DNA of 38,631 bases, from NCBI GenBank assembly GCA_027450005.1, contig DAIDKO010000036.1, positions 1 to 38,631 of the forward strand. The letters are read 5' to 3'. Each line of letters opens with the position of its first letter. The stretch's first letter is position 1. Shown one piece after another: positions 8,342 to 19,301 of this stretch. The notes below the pieces were generated by a model that did not search any database, was not told the DNA's origin, and saw only the letters and a list, made by a program, of their open reading frames with translations. The stretch is from Rhodanobacter sp. (GTDB lineage: Bacteria; Pseudomonadota; Gammaproteobacteria; Xanthomonadales; Rhodanobacteraceae). Made by a program: the position numbers and the translations under genes.

Positions 8342-9859
8342 TTGAGCCAAGCCGACCAGACCCCGATCCGCGACGGCGAGCTGCTGGCCGCGGTCGACAT
8401 GGGCTCGAACAGCTTCCACCTGATCGTGGCGCGCATGGAGCACGGCGAGCCGCGGGTGATCGACCGCCTGCGCGACAGCGTGCGCATGGCCGCCGGCCTG
8501 CGCAGCGACGGCTCGCTGGACGCAGACCGCCGCGCCCGCGCCATGGACTGCCTCGCCCGCTTCGGCCAACGCATCGCCGGCCTGCCCTCGCAGCGCGTGC
8601 GCGCGGTAGCGACGAATGCGGTGCGCCGGCTGGCTGCGCCGCAGACCTTCCTCGCCGCCGCCGAGGCCGCGCTGGGCCATCCCATCGAGGTAGTGTCCGG
8701 CCGCGAGGAGGGGCGACTGATCTTCCTCGGCGCCGCGCACGGCCTGCCCGCCTCGCGCGAGCCGCGGCTGGTGATGGACGTGGGTGGCGGCAGCACCGAA
8801 TTCATCATCGGCCGCGGCCTGGCACCGCTGTACACCGAGAGCGTGCAGGCCGGCTGCATCGCTTCCACGCTGCGCTTCTTCCCCGGCGGCAAGCTCAACC
8901 GCAAGCGCTGGCAGCGCGCGTGCGGCGAGATCGGCGTGCTGCTGCAGCAGTTCGCCGAGGACTACCGCGAATCGGGCTGGGAGGAGGCCTACGGCTCGTC
9001 CGGCAGCGCCAAGGCGATCGGCGCGGTGGCGCAGGCGATGAAGCTCAGCGACGACGGCATCACACCCGCGGCACTGTCCGGGCTGCGCGACGCGATCCTT
9101 GCGCAAGGCAGCATCGCCGCACTGAAGCTGCCCGGCCTGGCGGAGGAACGCGCGCCAGTGCTCCCTGGCGCCGTGGTGATCTTCGAAGCTGCGTTCGAGG
9201 CGCTGGGCATCGAACGCATGCGCGTATGCGAAAGCTCGATGCGCGAGGGCCTGATGTGGGACCTGCTCGGCCGCGTCGCCGGCAGCGACCCGCGCACAGG
9301 CAGTATCGACGCGCTGGCCAGCCGCTACGGCGTCGACCGCGCCCAGGCACGGCGCGTGGAATCCACCGCGCTGCAACTGTTCGACCAGACCGCGAAGGCG
9401 TGGAAGCTTGACGGCGAGGCGCGCGAATGGCTGTCGTGGGCCGCGCGCGTGCACGAGATCGGCCTCGCCATCGCCCACAGCCAGCACCACCACCACGGCG
9501 CCTACATCCTGCGGCACGCCGACCTCGCCGGATTCTCGCGGCAGGAGCAGCAACTGCTCGCGGCGGTGGTCGAGATGCACCGGCGCAAGCCGGACAAGGC
9601 GGTGATCGCCTCGCTGCCGCAGCGCTATCGCCAGCTCGCCCGCCACACCACGGCGCTTCTGCGCCTCGCGGTGCTGTTCCGTCGTGGCCGCCGGGCCGAG
9701 TCGCTGCCGCCGATGAAACTGGCGGCCACCCGCCAGCGCCTGCGCCTGAGCATGCCCGCCGCATGGCTGGAGCAGCACCCGCTCAGCGAGGCCGACCTGC
9801 ACCAGGAGCAGGCGCCCATGGCAGAACTGGGGCTGGAACTCGAGCTGTCGACCACCTGA
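8342..9859 (+). CDS. ppx: Exopolyphosphatase (Ppx/GppA family)
   Basis: A 505-residue enzyme that releases orthophosphate from polyphosphate ends. The ASKHA-fold phosphate loops are visible: AAVDMGSNSFHLIVAR near the N-terminus and MDVGGGSTEFIIG about 120 residues on. The C-terminal half has an HD-like helical domain (HEIGLAIAHSQHHHHGAYIL). The start is a TTG at 8342 with GAGGAA 7 nt upstream. A longer open frame reaching back into ppk was rejected because the family N-terminus (ELLAAVDMGSNS) starts about 15 residues after this TTG. It acts opposite Ppk1 and may also hydrolyse pppGpp. Confidence 0.94.
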   Translation: MSQADQTPIRDGELLAAVDMGSNSFHLIVARMEHGEPRVIDRLRDSVRMAAGLRSDGSLDADRRARAMDCLARFGQRIAGLPSQRVRAVATNAVRRLAAPQTFLAAAEAALGHPIEVVSGREEGRLIFLGAAHGLPASREPRLVMDVGGGSTEFIIGRGLAPLYTESVQAGCIASTLRFFPGGKLNRKRWQRACGEIGVLLQQFAEDYRESGWEEAYGSSGSAKAIGAVAQAMKLSDDGITPAALSGLRDAILAQGSIAALKLPGLAEERAPVLPGAVVIFEAAFEALGIERMRVCESSMREGLMWDLLGRVAGSDPRTGSIDALASRYGVDRAQARRVESTALQLFDQTAKAWKLDGEAREWLSWAARVHEIGLAIAHSQHHHHGAYILRHADLAGFSRQEQQLLAAVVEMHRRKPDKAVIASLPQRYRQLARHTTALLRLAVLFRRGRRAESLPPMKLAATRQRLRLSMPAAWLEQHPLSEADLHQEQAPMAELGLELELSTT

Positions 9860-10060
9860 TGCCCGCGACCATGGGGCCGGTCCAATTCGTCCGCAATCGC
9901 CGTGATCAGAAAGATGGCCGCGAGATTCCACCCGCCCTATCTTCGTGCCATCGGCGGCCAGACATGGCAGCACTCTCTGGGAACGCATGCTGAACTTCCA
10001 TGGGCACACCAGCCGGCGTGGCCGCGTATCATGGGCGGATACCTCGACAGGCCTGCCTCC

Positions 10061-10711
10061 ATGTCCCAGCCCAAGCTCGCCCTGCTGCTGTTCACCGCTG
10101 CCCTGATCGCACCCGCACTGCGGGCCCAGGGCGTCCAGCCGGCGAAAGCCACCGATCCCGAAGTGGTACTGCACACCACGAAGGGCGACATCACGCTGGA
10201 GCTGTATCCGGACAAGGCGCCGAAGAGCGTGGCCAACTTCCTGCAGTACGTGCGCAGCGGCTTCTACGCCGGCACAGTGTTCCACCGCGCCATCCCTGGC
10301 TACCTGGTGCAGGGCGGCCTGTATAGGCGCGACCTGCAAGCCAAGCGCACGCGCCCCGCGATCGCCAACGAAGCAGACAACGGGCTTTCGAACCTGCGCG
10401 GCACCATCGCGGTGGCACGCGGCGCCGACCCCAACTCCGGTACCTCGCAGTTCTTCATCAACCTCGTCGACAACCGCCAGCTGGATTTCGTGGGCAACCA
10501 GAGCGGCCTCACCTGGGGCTACGCAGTGTTCGGCAAGGTCGTCAAGGGCATGGACGTGGTGGACAAGATCGCCGCACTGCCGACCCGTGGCATCGGTCCG
10601 TTTGCCGCCGACGTGCCCAACCCGCTGGTGGTGATCGAAAGCGCGCAGGTGGTCGGCGAGACCGCCCCCGCCGCGTCATCCAGCACGGCTCCGCACACCA
10701 AGGCGAAGTGA
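10061..10711 (+). CDS. Exported cyclophilin-type peptidyl-prolyl cis-trans isomerase
   Basis: A 216-residue protein. An N-terminal signal peptide (LALLLFTAALIAPALRAQG) precedes one cyclophilin domain with the catalytic arginine stretch FHRAIPGYLVQGG and the SGTSQFFINLVDN core. It catalyses proline isomerisation, probably in the periplasm, like PpiA. The ATG at 10061 is chosen because it places the hydrophobic signal at the very N-terminus; the open frame continues upstream without homology. A short Ala/Ser/Thr-rich tail follows the domain. Its stop lies 4 bp before lpxH, so the two are probably cotranscribed. Confidence 0.92.
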   Translation: MSQPKLALLLFTAALIAPALRAQGVQPAKATDPEVVLHTTKGDITLELYPDKAPKSVANFLQYVRSGFYAGTVFHRAIPGYLVQGGLYRRDLQAKRTRPAIANEADNGLSNLRGTIAVARGADPNSGTSQFFINLVDNRQLDFVGNQSGLTWGYAVFGKVVKGMDVVDKIAALPTRGIGPFAADVPNPLVVIESAQVVGETAPAASSSTAPHTKAK

Positions 10712-10715
10712 CGCG

Positions 10716-11444
10716 ATGCCCAGCCTGTTCATCGCCGACCTGCACCTCGATGACAGCCGGCCGCGGATCACCCAGTTGTTCGAACGCTACCTCGCCAGCA
10801 CAGAGGTGCGTGGTGCCGACGCGCTGTACATCCTCGGCGACCTGGTCGAGGCGTGGGTCGGCGACGACGACGACGCGGAGCTGCCGAAACGCATCGCTTG
10901 CGCCACGCACGCCGTACGCGAAGCCGGCGTACCGGTGTACTTCATGGCCGGCAACCGCGACTTCCTTCTGGGCGAAGACTTCGCGCAGCAGGCCGGTTTC
11001 GAGCTGCTCGAGGACGGCACAGTGCACACGCTGCATGGCCGCCCCACCCTGCTGATGCACGGTGACGTCCTATGCACCGGCGACGTGGGCTACCAGACCG
11101 TGCGCAAACAAGTGCGCACGCCGGAATGGAAGGCGCAGATCCTCGGCATGTCGCTGGAAGCCCGCCGCGCCTTCGCCGCTCGTTCCCGCGCAGAAAGCCG
11201 CGCGCATACCGGCAGCGCCATGGAAACGATCATGGACGTGGACGCGGGTGCCGTCGCCGACGCCATGCGCAAGGCCGACGTGACCCGGCTGATCCACGGC
11301 CACACCCATCGCCCCGCGATCCACCGCTTCGAGCTCGACGGCGCAACCGTTGAACGGATCGTGGTGGGCGACTGGTACGAGCAGGGCTCGGTGCTGCGCG
11401 TGGACGCCGATGGCGTGGCGCTACACGGCCTGCCGCTCGGTTAA
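10716..11444 (+). CDS. lpxH: UDP-2,3-diacylglucosamine diphosphatase LpxH
   Basis: A 242-residue calcineurin-like metallophosphoesterase of lipid A synthesis. It cleaves UDP-2,3-diacylglucosamine to lipid X and UMP at the inner membrane surface. The dinuclear metal motifs are in order: D-x-H (IADLHLDD), GD (LGDLVEAWVGDDD), GNRD (AGNRDFLLG), H (LMHGDVLCT) and GHTH (IHGHTHRPA). The length matches the family. It lies 4 bp after the cyclophilin gene, an arrangement common in gammaproteobacteria. It is convergent with the next gene. Confidence 0.96.
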   Translation: MPSLFIADLHLDDSRPRITQLFERYLASTEVRGADALYILGDLVEAWVGDDDDAELPKRIACATHAVREAGVPVYFMAGNRDFLLGEDFAQQAGFELLEDGTVHTLHGRPTLLMHGDVLCTGDVGYQTVRKQVRTPEWKAQILGMSLEARRAFAARSRAESRAHTGSAMETIMDVDAGAVADAMRKADVTRLIHGHTHRPAIHRFELDGATVERIVVGDWYEQGSVLRVDADGVALHGLPLG

Positions 11445-11514
11445 GCCATCGGCTGCAAAGAGCGCCAGCCGTGCCTATTTGCGACCAGGGGCTGTCACAG
11501 AGATCAGCCCAGGA

Positions 11515-12135
11515 TCAGCTGGCCCGCACCTTACTCTTGGACACATACCACGTGCCCAGCAGGAAATCCCACAGCGGCGAGGTGACACCAAAGTTCTTGT
11601 CGGGATGGTGGTGGTGCACGTGGTGTACCGCGGCCCACTTGCGCGCGAGCGGATGGTTGAAGCGACCACGGCGATGGATGACGAGATGGCTGAAGCCGTA
11701 CAGCGCGTAACCCAGCGCGATCGCACCGGAGAGCAGCAGCGCCAGCGCAGCGGGCAACACCAGCGCCAAGGCTGCGGCAAGCAGCGTGACCACCGCGGGC
11801 GGGAAGAAGAACGGTAACGAGTCGTAGCCCAGCGGCTGCTCGTGATGGATGGTGTGGCCACGCTCGAACAGCGGCACCGCGCCGTGAAACAGCCAGCGAT
11901 GGAAGGCGTATTCGATGAAGCTGAAGATGAACAGGCCCATCAGGAAAACCAGCGCCGACAGCAGCGGCTGGCTGTGATCCAGCCAAAACGACGCGCCCAG
12001 CAACACGAAGCTGACGAGAAAATCGGTGACGTGGCTGACCCAGTAGTTCGCCCGCGTGGACGACATGCGTGCGATCGCCTGCAGCACACCGGTGCCGAGC
12101 CCCCGATCCACGCCCTGGCCACGCTGCTGCGTCAT
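11515..12135 (-). CDS. Fatty acid hydroxylase / sterol desaturase-superfamily membrane protein
   Basis: A 206-residue integral membrane protein with about four hydrophobic segments. It carries the di-iron histidine clusters of the superfamily: HRWLFHG, HTIHHEQP, HLVIHRRG and HHVHHHHPDKNFG. Such enzymes hydroxylate or desaturate lipid acyl chains or isoprenoids; the substrate is unknown, with a 2-hydroxy fatty acid product as one plausible option. The ATG at 12135 with GAGG 5 nt upstream is preferred over an in-frame start at 12165. It lies 104 bp beyond the acyltransferase gene on the other side, on the same strand. Confidence 0.85.
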   Translation of the reverse strand: MTQQRGQGVDRGLGTGVLQAIARMSSTRANYWVSHVTDFLVSFVLLGASFWLDHSQPLLSALVFLMGLFIFSFIEYAFHRWLFHGAVPLFERGHTIHHEQPLGYDSLPFFFPPAVVTLLAAALALVLPAALALLLSGAIALGYALYGFSHLVIHRRGRFNHPLARKWAAVHHVHHHHPDKNFGVTSPLWDFLLGTWYVSKSKVRAS

Positions 12136-12239
12136 CGCTACCTCGTCATCATCCAAATGCCCCACCCGGCTCCGCTGCGTAGCTTACTGCGCTGCCATGC
12201 GACAGCGGACGGTGGCGCATTTTCCGCCTCATGCGGTAT

Positions 12240-13142
12240 TCAGACGCCGGCCGGCGCCTGCAGCAGCCGCGCCATCTGCACGTCCTGTTCCCGCCAAAGT
12301 TCGTTGACCCATGTCTGGAACCGCTGGCGGAATGCATCGTCGCGCTCGTAATCCCCGCGCAGCCCCGCTTCGATGGCGCGCTGGCGCAGGCTCACCCGCA
12401 CCTCGCGCAGCCGCCCGGCGACCAAGTCGAGCATGCTGCACGGGCCGCCGGGATAGGCGATGGTCACTTCGAGGATGGCGTCCAGCCCCTCGCCCATCGC
12501 GTCCAGTACGAAGGCCACGCCGCCGGCCCGCGGCTTCAGTAGGTGCCGGTATGGCGATCCCTGCGCATCGTGCTTGGCTGGCGTGAAGCGCGTGCCTTCA
12601 ACGAAGTTCATCACCGACACCGGCATCTGGCGGAACTTCGTGCAAGCGCGGCGCGTGGCTTCCCGGTCCTTGCCCTGCAGCTCGGGGTGCCTCGCCAGGG
12701 TTTCCCGCGAGTAGCGCTTCATGAAGGGGAAATCCAGCGCCCACCATGCCGGCCCCAGCAGCGGAACCCAGATCAGCTGGCTCTTCAGGAAGAAGCGCAG
12801 GAAGGGGATACGCCGGTTAAGCAGCTTCTGCAGCACCGGGATGTCCACCCAGCTCTGGTGGTTGGCCAGCACCAGGTAGTTGGCGTCGCGGCGCAGGCCG
12901 TCCAACCCCTCGACCTCCCAGCGGATGCGCGTGAACAGCTCGAACAACGCGTTGTTGAAGCCAATCCAGCTTTCCGCGATAGCCACCAGCAGGCGTGAGC
13001 AGCGGCGGCGCCATGCCGGCAACGGCACCAGCAGCTTCAGCAGGGTGAGTGCGAACAGCGGCAGTACGTGGACCAGCACATTCAGTACCAGCAGCAACAC
13101 CACCAGCGGCACGCGGATCAGGGCGGGAAGGAAGGCGAGCAT
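12240..13142 (-). CDS. 1-acyl-sn-glycerol-3-phosphate acyltransferase-like protein (YihG/PlsC family)
   Basis: A 300-residue inner-membrane acyltransferase. A long N-terminal hydrophobic region (about residues 1-40) precedes the PlsC domain with the catalytic NHQSWVDI (NHxxxxD) motif, the FLKSQL stretch and the VEGTRFT (EGTR) substrate-binding motif. Length and motif spacing fit YihG-type acyltransferases, which add an acyl chain to lysophosphatidic acid. A clear GAAAGGA ribosome site precedes the ATG at 13142. The gene starts 10 bp after the sufS stop, so it is probably cotranscribed with the suf operon, though no functional link to Fe-S assembly is known. Confidence 0.9.
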   Translation of the reverse strand: MLAFLPALIRVPLVVLLLVLNVLVHVLPLFALTLLKLLVPLPAWRRRCSRLLVAIAESWIGFNNALFELFTRIRWEVEGLDGLRRDANYLVLANHQSWVDIPVLQKLLNRRIPFLRFFLKSQLIWVPLLGPAWWALDFPFMKRYSRETLARHPELQGKDREATRRACTKFRQMPVSVMNFVEGTRFTPAKHDAQGSPYRHLLKPRAGGVAFVLDAMGEGLDAILEVTIAYPGGPCSMLDLVAGRLREVRVSLRQRAIEAGLRGDYERDDAFRQRFQTWVNELWREQDVQMARLLQAPAGV

Positions 13143-13152
13143 CGAGATCCTT

Positions 13153-14385
13153 TCAGCGCAGCAGTCGACGCACCTTGAGCAGGGCCGCCACGAAGGCGTC
13201 GACCTCCTCGTACGTGTTGTAGAAAGCCAGCGAGGCGCGCAGCGTGGCCGGGACCCCATAGAACTGCATCAATGGATGCGCACAGTGGTGTCCAGAGCGT
13301 ACCGCCACACCCTCCAGGTCCAGCAGGGTGGCCAGGTCAGTGGCCTGTGCCCCTTCGACCAGGAAGGAAATCACAGGCTCCTTGTCGCCTGCCTCGCCGA
13401 AGATGCGTAGGCCAGGGATCTCGCGCAGTTGCGCGGTGGCATGGTCGAGCAGGGCATGCTCGTGCGCACGCAGCGCGTCGAAGCCCAACGCTTCGACATA
13501 CGCGATCGCGGCGCCGACGCCGGCGAACCCGCCGATGTTCGGCGTACCCGCTTCGAAGCGATGCGGCGGCTCGGCAAACGTTGTGCCGGAGAACCTCACC
13601 TCGCGGATCATCTCGCCACCGCCGAAGAACGGCGGCATCGCGTCGAGGTGCTCCTTCTTAGCCCACAGCGCACCGGTGCCGGTGGGCGCCAGCATCTTGT
13701 GCCCGGTGAGCGCGTAGAAATCGCAGCCCAGCGCGCGCACGTCCACCGGGCGATGCGGCACTGCCTGCGAACCGTCCACGAACAGCGGGATGCCGCGCTC
13801 GCGGCAAGCCCTGGCCAGCTCGCGGACCGGATTGACCGTGCCCAGCACGTTGGAGACGTGGGCGACGCAGGCCAGCTTCACTTCGGGCGTGAGCAACTCG
13901 ACGAACTTCTCCACGATCAGCTCGCCGCGCTCGTCGATCGGCGCCGCCTTCACGGCGGCCCCGACACGGGCCGCGACCAGCTGCCAAGGCACGATGTTGG
14001 CGTGATGCTCCATCGTGGTGGTGAGGATGGCGTCACCGGCCCTGAGCCGCGGCAGCGCAAAACTGTAGGCCACCAGGTTAGCCGCCTGCGTGGTACCGGA
14101 GGTGAGCACGACCTCGTTCCGCGACGGCGCATGGATGAACCGAGCCAGCGCGTCGCGCGCGCCTTCGTAGCTTGCGGTGGCTTCCTCGCCGAGCAAATGC
14201 ACGGCACGCGACACGTTGGCATTGTGCTCGCGGTAATGGCGATCCACCGCCTCAATCACCGCCTGCGGCTTCTGGCTGGTGTTCGCGTTGTCGAAATACA
14301 CCAGCGGCTTGCCGTGCACCGTGCGCGCGAGCAGTGGGAAATCCGCGCGAATGCGCTGGATGTCGAAGGTGGCTTGCGTGCTCAT
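13153..14385 (-). CDS. sufS: Cysteine desulfurase SufS
   Basis: A 410-residue PLP-dependent enzyme that removes sulfur from cysteine for Fe-S cluster building. The PLP lysine is K230 (LTGHKMLAPTG) and the persulfide-bearing cysteine is C368 in RSGHHCAHPLM. These match the group II desulfurase spacing (E. coli K226/C364). Motifs SGTTQAANL and EHHANIVPW are present. The start at 14385 (MSTQATFDIQRIR) is preferred over an upstream in-frame ATG at 14409. Unlike its neighbours it is separated from sufD by 140 bp containing an inverted-repeat element. No SufE or SufU partner is seen in the window. Confidence 0.96.
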   Translation of the reverse strand: MSTQATFDIQRIRADFPLLARTVHGKPLVYFDNANTSQKPQAVIEAVDRHYREHNANVSRAVHLLGEEATASYEGARDALARFIHAPSRNEVVLTSGTTQAANLVAYSFALPRLRAGDAILTTTMEHHANIVPWQLVAARVGAAVKAAPIDERGELIVEKFVELLTPEVKLACVAHVSNVLGTVNPVRELARACRERGIPLFVDGSQAVPHRPVDVRALGCDFYALTGHKMLAPTGTGALWAKKEHLDAMPPFFGGGEMIREVRFSGTTFAEPPHRFEAGTPNIGGFAGVGAAIAYVEALGFDALRAHEHALLDHATAQLREIPGLRIFGEAGDKEPVISFLVEGAQATDLATLLDLEGVAVRSGHHCAHPLMQFYGVPATLRASLAFYNTYEEVDAFVAALLKVRRLLR

Positions 14386-14428
14386 CGTCAGAGTGATCCG
14401 TTTTTCCAAACCCGCGGGTGCAGACTTT

Positions 14429-14517
14429 CCCCGTCATTCCTTCGCATGCGGGAATCCAGTCTCTTCGCGCTCAACGGCCGCAGGTGCTGGATCCCGGCAT
14501 TCGCCCGGATGACGGGG
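14429..14517. repeat. REP-like imperfect inverted-repeat element between sufD and sufS
   Basis: The outer arms CCCCGTCAT and ATGACGGGG are perfect mirrors. The inner parts (GCGGGAATCCAG on one side, CTGGATCCCGGCATTCGC on the other) pair with a few mismatches, giving an arm of about 30 nt and a central loop of about 30 nt. The sequence has the familiar look of dispersed intergenic palindromes (CGTCATTCC...GGAATCCAG) found in many copies in proteobacterial genomes. It could attenuate or stabilise the suf transcript. Confidence 0.75.
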
Positions 14518-14525
14518 ACGCAACA

Positions 14526-15820
14526 TCATGTAGGCAAATCGAGCGCGAGCAAGCCGGCAAGATGCTCGCGGAGCGCCGTGACCGGCAGGTCGTCCAGCAC
14601 CGCGCGACAGAACGCGACGGTGAGCAGGGCGCGCGCCTCGGCCATCGGAATGCCGCGCGAGCGCAGGTAGAACAGCGAGCGCTCGTCCAGCTGGCCTACG
14701 GTGGCACCATGCGCGGCCTTCACCTCGTCGGCGTGGATCTCCAGCTCCGGCTTGGTGTCAATCTCGGCGTTCGGCGACAGCAGAAGGTTCTTGTTGCTGA
14801 GGCTGGCGTCGCTGCCGTCTGCGCCAGGCGCCACCAGGATCGCGCCACGGAACACCCCGCGCCCCCGCTGATCGGCCACCCCGCGCCAGACCGAATCCGA
14901 CGCCGTGCCCAGTGCCTGGTGGCGTATCGCCAGCTGCGTGTCGACTTGCTGACGGCCACGCGGCATGAACACGCCGCGCGTAACGAATCGCGCACCATCG
15001 CCCGCCAGCTCGGCGCGCACGTCGTGGCGCGCCAGCGCCCCGCCCAGTTCCAGCACGTGCGACGAGACCTGCGCGCGCCGGCCCAGTTGCAGCCGGCTGC
15101 GCCGGATCAGGCTGCTGCCGGCCGCCGCCTGCTGCAGCAGCACGTGCCGCAGCACCGCGCCATCGCGCAGGTAGGTGTCGCTCACCAGCGTGGCGAAGTG
15201 TTGCTGCTCGCCGCTGGCGGCATGGTGTTCCACCAGCGCGAGTTCGGCGCCTTCGCCCAGTTCGATGATGGTGCGAAGGTGCCACGCCAACTCCGCTTCG
15301 GCCGGCGCGCCGAGGAACACCAGGTGCACCGGCGCGTCCGGCTTCGCACCGGCCTCCAGCGTGAGCACCACGCCGTCGGTTGCCATCGCCGCGTTGAGTC
15401 GCACGAAGGCATCGCCCTGCTCCGCTTCATGCCGCGACAGCACGAAGCGCAGGGACTCGGCATCCTGCCGCAGTGCCTGCGACAGCGGCTGCAACGTGAT
15501 TCCGGCGGGTAGCGCGTCCAGCATGGAAAGGTCGGCGCGGAATACGCCGTTGACGAACACCAGCCGCGGCCCATACACGCCGGGCAAGCCAAACACGGCC
15601 GGATCAACCGCATGCTCTATCGCCCGCGCATCGCCCGCGGCGAAGCGGCGCTGGGCCAGAGCGCGCAATGCAGTGTACTTCCACGCCTCCATGCGCGTAT
15701 CGGGCAGACCGGCGGCGACGAAGGCATCGAGGTGCTCACGGCGCGATGCATCCAGCCACGCGATGCCGCTGACCGGCAGCGTCGCCGCGCCCATCGCTTC
15801 GACGAAAGGCAGTGCCTGGC

Positions 15821-15824
<4 letters not shown>
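14526..15824 (-). CDS. sufD: Fe-S cluster assembly protein SufD
   Basis: A 432-residue component of the SufBC2D scaffold that builds [4Fe-4S] clusters in the cytosol. The C-terminal beta-helix half carries the SufB/SufD family region, with the conserved HADEVKAAHGATVGQLDE and FYLRSRGI stretches containing the cluster-related histidine. Its ATG (15824-15822) overlaps the sufC stop as ATGA, giving translational coupling. It is the third structural suf gene in order and is followed by the inverted-repeat element and sufS. Confidence 0.95.
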
Positions 15825-16588
<764 letters not shown>

Positions 16589-16606
16589 GGGGTTCACTCG
16601 ATCGGT

Positions 16607-17239
16607 TCAGTGGCTGGCGTCGTCTTCGCGACGCCGCAGCACGACATAGGTAAAAGCCTGCTCCTTGCCGGCAGGCGTGCGGTGCAGCTCACGGCTGCGG
16701 GCAACGGGATCGAACGCCGCGGCGAACAGCCTGGCCAGCCCGTCGGCGTCGTGGCGAGCCACCGGCAGGCCACTGCAGCGTTCCGGACCGTCAAGCGCAA
16801 AGCAGCCGATCACGAGATGGCCGCCGCCGCGCAGGGCGCGCGTCGCCGCGGCGACATAGCGCGCCTGCTCCTCGCGCTCGACCAGAAAATGGAACACCGC
16901 GCGGTCGTGCCACAGCGCGTAATGCGCCTCGGGCAGATCGACCCGGGTGACGTCGCCGACGATCCAGCGCACCCGTTCGGCCTGCGAGCCCAGCCGCCAG
17001 CGCGACTCCGCCAATGCATTGGCGGAGAGATCAAGCACGCTGATGTCGCGAAAGCCACGCGCCAGCAGGTCGTCGACCAGGCTGGCGCGGCCGCCGCCCA
17101 CGTCGATCGCCGGCTGCGCGGACGGCACGTCGAGCGCGTCGATCAGGCGCAGCGATTCGTTCAGGTGTGGGCGGAACCAACTGGTGTCGCCTTCACTCTT
17201 GTCGCGATACACCGTCTCCCAGTGTTGCTGGCGCTCCAT
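16607..17239 (-). CDS. Class I SAM-dependent methyltransferase inside the suf operon
   Basis: A 210-residue Rossmann-fold methyltransferase. The N-terminus (HWETVYRDK, SWFRPHLNESL) is typical of a widespread uncharacterised bacterial family. SAM motif I is AIDVGGGRASLVDDLL, followed by an acidic SVLDLSANAL (motif II) and WIVGDVTR. Its substrate is unknown. A GTG at 17245 overlaps the sufB stop as GTGA; the ATG at 17239 with a GGGG run upstream is taken as the start, though either works. It sits between sufB and sufC, where the standard operon has no gene, so cotranslation with Fe-S assembly is built in. A role in sulfur or thiol chemistry is only inference. Confidence 0.88.
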   Translation of the reverse strand: MERQQHWETVYRDKSEGDTSWFRPHLNESLRLIDALDVPSAQPAIDVGGGRASLVDDLLARGFRDISVLDLSANALAESRWRLGSQAERVRWIVGDVTRVDLPEAHYALWHDRAVFHFLVEREEQARYVAAATRALRGGGHLVIGCFALDGPERCSGLPVARHDADGLARLFAAAFDPVARSRELHRTPAGKEQAFTYVVLRRREDDASH

Positions 17240-17241
17240 GC

Positions 17242-18710
<1,469 letters not shown>

Positions 18711-18714
<4 letters not shown>

Positions 18715-19187
18715 GCCGTGATTCTGCCTTTCGGGGTGCCGACCTTAAGGGTGCCGATGTCGATCGTCACTTCGCCGCGCGGTGCCGGGCCAAGCATGTC
18801 GGCCAGGCTCACCGCACGGAGTGCGCGGTCAAGCACGTTGTTGATGCGCTGCCAGCTGCCGCGCACGCCGCATTGCGCCTCGCGTCCACAGTGGCCCTCG
18901 GAACTGACGCCGCATTCGGTCATGCCAATGGGCCCCTCCATCGCCTCGACGATCTCGGCCAGCGTGATCGAAGCGGCCGGCCGCGCCAGCCGGTAGCCGC
19001 CGTTGACGCCGCGGAAGGACTCCACCAGAGCGGCATGGCCCAGCGACTTCAGCAGCTTGCTTACCGTGGGCAGTTCCAAGTGCGTCTCGTCGGCGATCTG
19101 CGCCGTGCTCAGCACGTCATCCGGGTGGGCGGCGATACAGGTCATCACCACCGCGGCGTAATCCGTGAGTCGACTGACACGAAGCAT
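18711..19187 (-). CDS. Rrf2-family SUF system regulator (IscR-like, Fe-S sensing)
   Basis: A 158-residue winged-helix transcription factor leading the suf operon. The N-terminal helix-turn-helix starts [15 protein letters not shown], and the wing has the [12 protein letters not shown] motif. Three cysteines, C92, C100 and C106, match the [2Fe-2S] ligands of IscR (C92/C98/C104), so cluster occupancy should control DNA binding. This architecture and position fit the gammaproteobacterial SUF regulator subfamily. The start at 19187 is the family N-terminus; the frame continues upstream without homology. A promoter overlapped by a palindrome lies just upstream, indicating autoregulation of the operon. 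Confidence 0.93.
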
Positions 19188-19212
19188 GGGAAAGGTGCGG
19201 GATGCGGGAATG

Positions 19213-19247
19213 GGCTTAATCCAGACCAAAATGGTACTAATTAAGCC
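19213..19247. promoter_or_regulatory. Palindromic operator over the suf promoter
   Basis: The core ACCAAAATGGT (19225-19235) is a perfect palindrome. It is framed symmetrically by GGCTTAAT (19213-19220) and its exact mirror ATTAAGCC (19240-19247); the whole 35-bp site is centred on base 19230. It starts 26 bp upstream of the regulator's ATG and covers the predicted -10 element, so a bound dimer should block RNA polymerase. Confidence 0.75.
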
Positions 19248-19259
19248 GAAGCCGGTCAA
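19231..19259 (-). promoter_or_regulatory. Predicted sigma-70 promoter of the suf operon
   Basis: On the minus strand TTGACC (19259-19254) and TACCAT (19236-19231) are separated by exactly 17 bp. The -35 matches 5 of 6 and the -10 matches 4 of 6 consensus positions. The -10 overlaps the edge of the palindrome core. Confidence 0.65.
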
Positions 19260-19301
19260 ACCGATCCTGCCAGAAGGCCGGAGCCCAAAGTGCCGCCGCT
19301 A

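Noticed and set aside
8303-10339. A 678-residue minus-strand open frame opposite ppx
   Set aside because: Antisense shadow of ppx and the cyclophilin region, with no recognisable motif.
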